Origin: Alphaproteobacteria bacterium
GTDB taxonomy: Bacteria > Pseudomonadota > Alphaproteobacteria > UBA828
Reading direction: 5' to 3'
Assembly: GCA_029937205.1 (NCBI GenBank)
Contig: JAPYQV010000054.1
Span: forward strand, 1-10,478
DNA length: 10,478 bases
The notes beneath the pieces are model-generated. The model was not told where the DNA came from. It did not search any database and saw nothing but the letters and a program-made list of their open reading frames with translations. Numbering within the stretch: the first letter of the stretch is position 1; every line of letters begins with the position of its first letter. Position numbers and translations under genes: made by a program. Positions 1-4,766 of the stretch are shown here, piece after piece.

Positions 1-198
1 AGCCCTCGCCGGGTGCGAACTCCTCGCCGGGCCCGAGCTCGCCTTCGGGTCCGAAGCCCTCGCCGGGTGTGAACTCCTCGCCGGGCCCGAGCTCGCCTTC
101 GGGTCCGAAGCCCTCGCCGGGTGCGAACTCCTCGCCGGGCCCGAGCTCGCCTTCGGGTCCGAACTCCTCGCCGGGCCCGAGCTCGCCTTCCGGACCAG
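1..198 (-). repeat. 54-bp in-frame tandem repeat in the FecR-protein gene
   Basis: Three full 54-bp units begin at 1, 55 and 109, followed by a partial unit from 163 that lacks the first 18 bp. Units 1 and 3 are identical; unit 2 differs by one base (T at 70). In the minus frame each unit encodes 18 residues built from the six-residue blocks GPEGEL, GPGEEF and xPGEGF (x is A or T). The near identity points to recent expansion by slippage or unequal crossing-over. The array continues past the left edge, so its copy number is unknown. Confidence 0.9.
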
Positions 199-1264
199 AC
201 GCCGGGCCCTCGGACCCGTCAGCAGGTGCCGCCCCGGCATCGCCGCCCGGCGCAGCTTCGTCTCTGCCGCCCGGCGCAGCTTCGTCTCTGCCACCCGCCG
301 CGTCACCGGCTCGAGCGGCCGGCGACGTCGAGGACAAAAGCAGGCTGTTCACGGCGCCGTATAGGGTGCTGGCCTGGGCCGAGGTCAGGATGATCGCCGG
401 CGCCGGCGCCTCAAAGACGCTTGAGACCGCCGTCGTCTGCCAGGCGGAATTGAGGGTGATTGAGGAGGTTTGCGTGCTCACCGTGATCGAGCCCGTCACG
501 GCGCCGCCGCTCTCGGGCATCATGGTCACCGTGTTGAGCGCCCCCTCGGCCGCCGCGTTGCCCGCAACTTTGGTGCCGCGAATGCCGAGCGTGGCCACCG
601 GCGTGCGGACGATCATTTCATCCGGATTGTTCGCCGCGATCTCGCCACTGACGAAAACAAACACGCCCTGGATCACCGAGAAGGTGGAGGAGCCCTCCAG
701 CGAGGTCCGATCGAAAATCAATTCATCGAGCACCATCCGGCCATCCTCGCCGAGCGAAAATTCGGTTTCATCGATGAACACCAGGGCCACCGCGCCGCCG
801 GCGCCGGTCTCGAGAATATCGCCCTGGAAGACGGGCGAATCCTTGGTCAACGTCACGGTCGTTCCGTCGACCCGGGTCGCCGTGGCTTCGCCAACCGTCT
901 CGTCAACGCGGCCGATCGGCACCTCTTCAATGCCGTCCTCGGATTGCGCGTACTGGCCAGGCGATGCCGGTCCGGCCAAGGCTGATACGAGATCGAAGGG
1001 CAGCAACGCGCCGCCGTCAGTGATCAAGCCTGCTTCGGTCTGGCCGTCAAAATAATCGACAATGACAAATTGGCTGCCGTCGGGTGCTGTGATCAGCAGG
1101 TCGGAGCCGGCGCGGGTAAAATCGGCATGGAGCAACATGTCGCCGCCGGGAATGACGATGTGCGCCGCATCGCCGCCCAGAATCGGCGTCGGCACACTGC
1201 CCGTAACACCGGACATTCCCGGCGTCGCCGCGGCAAATACAAATTTTCCCTGTTCAATACTCAC
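1..1264 (-). CDS. FecR-domain large exported/surface protein, N-terminal part (runs off the left edge)
   Basis: This is a 421-codon open frame on the minus strand that starts at GTG 1264 and has no stop before the window edge, so the gene is partial. Residues about 35-100 form a conserved N-terminal module (AHIVIPGGD, DLLITAPDGSQFVIVDYF, GGALLPFDLVSALAGP). Residues about 115-235 form a FecR-type domain with VFQGDILETG, VFIDETEFSLGEDGRMVLDEL, FSVIQGVFVFVSGEI and VRTPVATLGIRGTKVAG. From memory, this N-terminus is typical of long alphaproteobacterial proteins that end in cadherin/VCBS or RTX modules and leave by type I secretion; the end is not visible here. There is no Sec signal peptide at the start, which fits type I export through a C-terminal signal. 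Beyond residue ~340 the chain becomes low-complexity acidic Gly/Pro/Glu repeats. The type I exporter at 4767-7831 is a candidate partner. Third-position GC and domain content make this the real frame, not the opposite-strand reading. Confidence 0.85.
   Translation of the reverse strand, partial: MSIEQGKFVFAAATPGMSGVTGSVPTPILGGDAAHIVIPGGDMLLHADFTRAGSDLLITAPDGSQFVIVDYFDGQTEAGLITDGGALLPFDLVSALAGPASPGQYAQSEDGIEEVPIGRVDETVGEATATRVDGTTVTLTKDSPVFQGDILETGAGGAVALVFIDETEFSLGEDGRMVLDELIFDRTSLEGSSTFSVIQGVFVFVSGEIAANNPDEMIVRTPVATLGIRGTKVAGNAAAEGALNTVTMMPESGGAVTGSITVSTQTSSITLNSAWQTTAVSSVFEAPAPAIILTSAQASTLYGAVNSLLLSSTSPAARAGDAAGGRDEAAPGGRDEAAPGGDAGAAPADGSEGPASGPEGELGPGEEFGPEGELGPGEEFAPGEGFGPEGELGPGEEFTPGEGFGPEGELGPGEEFAPGEG
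242..289 (-). repeat. 24-bp in-frame direct repeat (two copies)
   Basis: Two identical 24-bp units lie at 242-265 and 266-289. In the minus frame they encode GGRDEAAP twice. They sit in the linker between the FecR domain and the Gly/Pro/Glu array, and are a second, independent expansion within the same gene. Confidence 0.85.
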
Positions 1265-1270
1265 ACGTTG

Positions 1271-1274
1271 CTCC
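1271..1274 (-). promoter_or_regulatory. Ribosome binding site supporting the GTG start at 1264
   Basis: On the minus strand GGAG lies six bases before GTG 1264. No ATG is available in frame upstream, so this site decides the start. Confidence 0.6.
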
Positions 1275-1383
1275 GAGCTCGCCAGCCTTTGACGACAACG
1301 TTGATGATCTAAAAAGGACAGGTGACAGCCACCTTACCTTAACAATCAATAACACATTCGGTCAAAATATGAAGGAAAATTAA

Positions 1384-1397
1384 GTTGCAATTGCAAC
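1384..1397. promoter_or_regulatory. Perfect 14-bp palindrome GTTGCAATTGCAAC
   Basis: The sequence GTTGCAATTGCAAC reads the same on both strands. It lies 120 bp upstream of the FecR-protein start and 43 bp past the transketolase stop. Spacing and symmetry fit an operator for a dimeric regulator of the minus-strand FecR gene. It has no poly-T tract, so it is a poor intrinsic terminator. The binding protein is unknown. Confidence 0.4.
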
Positions 1398-1406
1398 GAT
1401 TTAGGC

Positions 1407-1426
1407 GCTGCGCTGCGCTGCGCTGC
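1407..1426. repeat. Pentanucleotide microrepeat (GCTGC)x4
   Basis: Four perfect GCTGC units occur in tandem in the intergenic stretch just after the transketolase-fragment stop. The tract is noncoding and prone to slippage. No function can be assigned. Confidence 0.8.
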
Positions 1427-1439
1427 CCCGCCCCCTTGG

Positions 1440-1817
1440 TTAGCGCGTAAGCGCCTTGCGCGCCGCCTCCGTCACGGCTTCGACCGTGATGCCGAAATGG
1501 GGATATAAATCGCTGGCCGGCGCCGAGGCGCCGAAGCTCTTCATGCCGATCATCACGCCGTTCTGCCCGAGATAACGCTCCCAGCCGAACGAAACCGCGG
1601 CCTCGATGCCGATCCGAAGAACATTGCCGCCGAGCACCTCGTCGCGGTAGGCCGGCTCCTGGGCATCGAACAGCTCCCAGCACGGCAAGGAGACAATGCG
1701 CGTCGGCCGACCCTCGCCCTGTAAGACGTCGCGCGCTGCCATGGCGATGGACATTTCTGAGCCGGTGGCAATGAGAACAACGCTCGGCGCACCGCCCTCC
1801 GCTTCGCGCAAAATAAT
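1440..1817 (-). pseudogene. tkt: Transketolase C-terminal fragment (5' end missing)
   Basis: The minus frame ending at TAA 1440-1442 encodes about 125 residues that match the C-terminal domain of transketolase. Landmarks are ILREAEGG, VVLIATGSEMSIAM, RIVSLPCWELFDAQEPAYRDEVL, EAAVSFGWERYLG, MKSFGASAPASDLYPHFGIT and a final EAARKALTR. Full-length transketolases are about 660 residues and carry the thiamine-diphosphate-binding and pyrimidine domains upstream. Those are absent here: homology stops at about 1811-1825, where the sequence changes to a DUF2652 gene in another frame. The fragment contains no stop codons or other decay, so the truncation seems recent, or is an assembly join. It cannot be an active enzyme. 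A first codon TTG at 1811 is available but has no good ribosome binding site. Confidence 0.85.
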
Positions 1818-2029
1818 GCCTCGCCCGAGGGAAATTCCTGCTGCGTCGAAAAGGCGAGTATGGCGTCGCCTTCCATGCCGCCCAAATGCAGGGGCTCGCC
1901 GATCTGTTCAACCAGTGTCGTCAGGAGCGAGCGCAGAATTGGCGTGGCGTGTTCCTGTTCGCTCGATGTCAGATAGGCTGTGTAACCGGATATATCGGCC
2001 ATCAAAAGATAGCCCGTGTGACTTGTCAT
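1811..2029 (-). pseudogene. DUF2652 cyclase-like protein, N-terminal fragment (3' end missing)
   Basis: From ATG 2029 on the minus strand the first ~73 residues match the start of DUF2652 proteins, relatives of class III nucleotidyl cyclases. They include GYLLMADISGYTAYL and LGGMEGDAILAF. D12 (in MADIS) and D55 (in EGDAIL) sit where class III cyclases hold their two metal-binding aspartates. After GEALF (about position 1811) the homology stops and the frame runs on to 1553, reading the transketolase fragment out of frame. The product would be a 159-residue hybrid with a meaningless tail. Only a weak GGAA precedes the start; a longer start at 2107 is possible but adds non-conserved sequence. 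The gene is divergent from the acyltransferase with a cyclic-nucleotide domain, which is suggestive. Family assignment is from memory. Confidence 0.7.
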
Positions 2030-2181
2030 GACGGAATTTCCAATTCTCAGCGGTTGTTTATTCCGAAAAAGCGGGGCCCGCCGGAATCCGCCAGAGCCCG
2101 CCGTCATAATGAAATAGCTCCTCCGGCATGTCTACAAACGTCAATCAAGCGCAAATTCCGCAGGCTCGCGTTAACCAGAAC

Positions 2182-2201
2182 TTATGCCTCTGTCGGCATA
2201 A
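2182..2201. promoter_or_regulatory. 20-bp dyad upstream of acyltransferase copy 1 (lux-box-like geometry)
   Basis: Perfect 7-bp arms TTATGCC (2182-2188) and GGCATAA (2195-2201) flank a 6-bp spacer. The element ends 45 bp before ATG 2247, in the divergent intergenic region shared with the DUF2652 fragment. Overall length and symmetry resemble LuxR-type operators, which are typically 18-20 bp dyads found upstream of acyl-homoserine-lactone synthase genes, but the bases do not match a known lux box that I can recall. It could equally be a hairpin in the leader RNA. Confidence 0.4.
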
Positions 2202-2228
2202 TTGTCCGCTGCCCCAGCCTCATGCAGA

Positions 2229-2244
2229 AAATGCGGATGCATTT
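2229..2244 (+). promoter_or_regulatory. Hairpin abutting the start codon of acyltransferase copy 1
   Basis: Arms AAATGC (2229-2234) and GCATTT (2239-2244) enclose a GGAT loop and end two bases before ATG 2247. The region has no clear Shine-Dalgarno sequence. In RNA this small stem would occupy the ribosome landing zone and could lower translation. Six pairs with mostly A-U content make it weak. Confidence 0.3.
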
Positions 2245-2246
2245 CA

Positions 2247-3320
2247 ATGGCAAAGATTTCAAAAATGCCGCCCGGCACTTCGGTTCGGATTGCGCAAAAC
2301 GATGTCGATCGCTTTCGCATTTACCGCTTTCGCTATGCGGTTCTGGTCGATGAATTGGATGACAATCCGCCGGGGCGGGACGATGAAAGCCGGACCGTCC
2401 GCGAGGCCGTAGACGACACCTCGACCCTGCTTTATCTCGCCAGCGACGACGAAATCATGGGGACGCTGCGCCTTACCTATGGCATGGCGACGCCGATTCC
2501 GCCGGCGCTCTATAAAGGCTACGACCTCATGAATTTCAGCGATTTCGCCGATTCGGATTTGTCGCTCACTTCGGCCTGGGCGGTTTCGGCGCGCTGGCGC
2601 GGCACGCCGACGCTCTCGGTGCTGTTCGCCGCCGCCTACAAGATGAGCAAGGAGCGTAATATCCGCTTCGATTTTTGTCACTGCGCACCGGCCCAACTGG
2701 CGCCCTATCAACGCCTCGGATATCGCCGCTATACCTCCAACTTTTCCGATGAGCACGGCCTTCGGGTGCCCATGGTGATGTTGATGGATGATGTCCGGCA
2801 TCTGAAACGGGTGCGCTCGCCGCTGTTCCGCATTGCCTGCAAGTATGAGGCGAGTTCGGCCACTGCCGTCTGGTTCTCGCGCAAATTTCCCGAAGCAAAT
2901 CAGGCAACGGCGCTGGTGGAAATGGACGAGGACAATTTTTGGGTCTACCTCACCCAGCAATTGCACGAGCCGCCGCATTCCAGCATTCCGCTCCTGAACG
3001 GCCTGACCAACGAGGAAGCCAAGAAAGTTATCGCGGTGGGTACGGTACTCACCTGCGCTGCCGGCGAAGCGTTAATTCGCCAGGGCGAGCTTGGCAATGA
3101 AATGTTTATTCTGCTCTCGGGCGCCGTCGAAGTGCGGGCCGGCGATGAGACCGGCCGGCCGATCGCGCAATTCAATTGCGGCGACATATTTGGCGAGGTT
3201 GCTTTCCTGAGCGAAGTGGAACGGAGCGCCACAGTGGTGGCGCTGAGCGATATCAAGGTTCTTGTGGTGACCCAAAGCATGCTGCGCAAGCTGATCAAAT
3301 CCATGCCTGAGAGCGGCTGA
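2247..3320 (+). CDS. GNAT-fold (LuxI/FeeM-like) acyltransferase with C-terminal cyclic-nucleotide-binding domain, copy 1
   Basis: A 357-residue cytoplasmic protein. Residues 1-~240 resemble the autoinducer-synthase / N-acyl amino acid synthase branch of the GNAT fold. FRIYRFRYAVLVDEL (23-37) corresponds to the RxxRxxVFVxE region, GTLRL (72-76) to the core strand, LTSAWAV (107-113) to the ElsRxaV-like strand, and APAQLAPYQRLGY (147-159) to the PxxxxFYxRLGF helix. Residues ~255-350 form a cNMP-binding domain with a phosphate-binding cassette FGEVAFLSEVERSATV, in which E317 and R326 are the expected ligands. Acyl transfer onto an amino-acid-like acceptor, gated by cAMP or cGMP, is an inference; acceptor and acyl donor are unknown. 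ATG 2247 was chosen because it gives a gap-free alignment with the start of copy 2; TTG 2202 and ATG 2265 are alternatives. It is followed 169 bp downstream by its paralogue. Mycobacterial PatA-type enzymes join the same two domains in the opposite order. Confidence 0.75.
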   Translation: MAKISKMPPGTSVRIAQNDVDRFRIYRFRYAVLVDELDDNPPGRDDESRTVREAVDDTSTLLYLASDDEIMGTLRLTYGMATPIPPALYKGYDLMNFSDFADSDLSLTSAWAVSARWRGTPTLSVLFAAAYKMSKERNIRFDFCHCAPAQLAPYQRLGYRRYTSNFSDEHGLRVPMVMLMDDVRHLKRVRSPLFRIACKYEASSATAVWFSRKFPEANQATALVEMDEDNFWVYLTQQLHEPPHSSIPLLNGLTNEEAKKVIAVGTVLTCAAGEALIRQGELGNEMFILLSGAVEVRAGDETGRPIAQFNCGDIFGEVAFLSEVERSATVVALSDIKVLVVTQSMLRKLIKSMPESG

Positions 3321-3489
3321 AGAGGAGCACCGACACGCTCTCGATCGATCATGGCGTCGCCAAGGAAGATTTCGCGAGCGAATCGACGGACGCCGCGTAA
3401 CGCAATCCTGCCGTTAACCGGGAATTCATGCCTGCCGGGTGACTATAGGACATTGCCCTATTCGCCTCGCGCAATCGGATGGATACGCC

Positions 3490-4260
3490 ATGCCCACCGC
3501 ACCGACATTACCGAAAAATTTGAGTGTCCACGTTGCTCAGGACGACGCCAGCCGGATGCGGGTGTTCCGCTTTCGCCATTCCGTTCTGGTCGACGAATTG
3601 CATGGCAATCCGCCCGGCCGTGACGACACCGCCAAAATGGTGCGCGAGGATGCTGATCAAACCGCAACGATTCTTTATTTGGGCAGCGAAAACGAAATTA
3701 TGGGCACTGTGCGGCTCAGCTATGCGCTCGTTACCCCGATCCCGACCGATCTCTACAATACCTACCAGTTAAATTTGTTCGACGAATATAATGATGGCGA
3801 TATATCCATAACGTCGGCCTGGGCGATTGCCATGCGTTGGCGCCGCACGCCAACATTGGCGATTCTCCTGGGCGCGGCCTTCAAAATGTGCCTGGAGCGA
3901 AACATTCTGTTTGACTTCAGCAATTGCGCGCCAGCCCAGCTCAATCTGTTTCAACGCCTCGGCTATCGGCGCTATGCGCCCAATGTTTCGGATGAATCGG
4001 GACTTCGGGTGCCGCTGGTGATGTTGCTAAACGATACGCGCCACCTCAAGTTGGTGAAATCTCCCCTGCTCCGCTTTGCCGGCAAATCCGAGTCCGATTC
4101 AAGCACCGCCATGTGGTTTGCCCGCCGCTTTCCCGAATCGACACGCTCCACCGAGCTTGCGGTCATGAACGAGGATGAGTTCTGGGTCTATCTGACACGG
4201 CAATTGCATGAAGATCCGGCAACGACACCCTTCTGGGCGGGACCGGCAACGACACGCTGA
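3490..4260 (+). pseudogene. GNAT-fold (LuxI/FeeM-like) acyltransferase, copy 2, truncated at residue 241
   Basis: From ATG 3490 (preceded by GGATGGA) the product aligns without gaps to copy 1 from residue 1 to E241, with well over half the residues identical. It keeps VFRFRHSVLVDEL (25-37), NPPGRDD, GTVRL (72-76), ITSAWAI and APAQLNLFQRLGY. Copy 1 continues from residue 241 into a linker and a cNMP-binding domain. Copy 2 instead runs into 15 unrelated residues and a TGA at 4258-4260, because the DNA from about 4213 is an RTX gene read in the wrong frame. The GNAT domain is essentially whole, so a constitutive, ungated enzyme is conceivable. It is called a pseudogene because the 3' end is replaced by part of another gene. 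The alternative is a naturally single-domain paralogue whose stop happens to lie in an adjoining RTX remnant. Confidence 0.65.
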
Positions 4261-4688
4261 GTGGCGGTGATGGCAATGACGTCCTGACCGGCGGGACCGG
4301 CAACGATGCCATGTCCGGCGGCTCGGGCGCCGACAGATTTACCTTTGCCTCGACTTCCGACGGCGAGGCAAACCCGGGCGATAATGCGGATACGGTTGGT
4401 GGCGGCTTTCACAATATAATTTCGGACTTTAGCTCTGGAATCGACACCATAGAACTGACCGATAGCAACTTCAGTCTCTCCTCATTGCTCCTGAATTCCA
4501 ATTTTTTCGTCATTGGAGCACAATTTAACGGCACCAATACATCGGCCGGCGGCTCCAGCCCCTATCTCGTCGTCGACAGCACAAAAACTCTTTATTTCGA
4601 TGGCAATGGCGCCACCGGAACCGACTATACGGTGCTTGCCGAAATTGCCGGGGATGCGCCGGCCATCACCGATATCGTACTGGTTTAA
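4213..4688 (+). pseudogene. RTX calcium-binding secreted protein, C-terminal remnant (5' end missing)
   Basis: In the frame ending at TAA 4686-4688, about 157 residues form four RTX nonapeptides (GSGNDTLLG-, GTGNDTLSG-, GDGNDVLTG-, [13 protein letters not shown]). These lead into [22 protein letters not shown] and a C-terminal beta-rich segment with [22 protein letters not shown], ending in DIVLV. RTX repeats bind calcium in a parallel beta-roll after export. A hydrophobic extreme C-terminus such as DIVLV is typical of type I secretion signals. The upstream part of the gene is missing: the frame joins acyltransferase copy 2 at about 4213 in a different phase. No good start precedes it; ATG 4311 is internal to the repeats and has no ribosome binding site. 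It sits directly before the ABC/HlyD exporter genes, the usual place for the exporter's substrate. Confidence 0.8.
4215..4328 (+). repeat. 27-bp RTX nonapeptide-coding repeats
   Basis: Four consecutive 27-bp units encode GGxGND-type nonapeptides ([36 protein letters not shown]), followed by a degenerate GSGADRF unit. This is the calcium-binding beta-roll of the RTX remnant. Such repeats are good substrates for recombination with other RTX genes. Confidence 0.85.
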
Positions 4689-4692
4689 AGCA

Positions 4693-4721
4693 CGCGCCAA
4701 TTGATGAATTAATTGGTCGCG
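4693..4721 (+). promoter_or_regulatory. Inverted repeat between the RTX remnant and the ABC exporter gene
   Basis: Arms CGCGCCAATT (4693-4702) and AATTGG-T-CGCG (4711-4721) form a ten-pair stem with one bulged T and an 8-base loop, starting four bases after the RTX stop. No T-run follows, so it is not a clear intrinsic terminator. In substrate-exporter operons such a stem can protect the substrate mRNA or partly attenuate transcription into the exporter genes; that role is inferred. Confidence 0.4.
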
Positions 4722-4766
4722 CCAAATTGGTTTGCCAGGACCCCCTTAAATTGGCCAAATACGCTT

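Larger units (their letters stand above)
1265..1439. other. Intergenic region upstream of the FecR-protein gene
   Basis: This 175-bp stretch lies between the 3' end of the transketolase fragment and the start of the FecR-protein gene. It probably holds the promoter of the latter, since its lower GC content contrasts with the flanks. It contains a perfect 14-bp palindrome (1384-1397), four tandem GCTGC units (1407-1426), and a small hairpin with arms AGGTG 1320-1324 and CACCT 1330-1334. I see no convincing sigma-70 hexamer pair and no coding potential. Confidence 0.5.

Noticed and set aside
1..198. Regularly spaced repeats resembling a CRISPR array
   Set aside because: Units are directly abutting with no unique spacers, keep the reading frame and code for Gly/Pro/Glu blocks.
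69..1055. Long plus-strand open frame rich in Ser/Pro/Gly
   Set aside because: It is antisense to the FecR-domain gene, and its repeats are the mirror of the 54-bp array. The minus frame has recognisable domains; this one has none.
1553..2107. 184-residue minus-strand protein as a real hybrid gene
   Set aside because: Its first part is DUF2652, but from about 1811 it reads transketolase DNA out of frame, giving Arg/Ser-rich sequence with no family likeness.
2259..2978. 239-residue minus-strand open frame
   Set aside because: It is antisense to acyltransferase copy 1, Arg/His-rich with no recognisable domain, and a shadow of GC-biased coding DNA.
3445..3461. ATAGG/CCTAT inverted repeat upstream of acyltransferase copy 2
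   Set aside because: It has only five-base arms with a seven-base spacer and does not resemble the dyad upstream of copy 1, so it is within chance expectation.
4210..4260. Programmed -1 frameshift fusing acyltransferase copy 2 to the RTX secretion tail
   Set aside because: The phase difference is indeed -1, but I see no canonical slippery heptamer or following structure. Loss of the cNMP domain and of the RTX 5' part points to a deletion.
4311..4688. Stand-alone small gene of 125 residues starting at ATG 4311
   Set aside because: The ATG lies within the RTX repeats, has no ribosome binding site, and RTX coding clearly extends upstream to ~4215. It is better described as a gene remnant.
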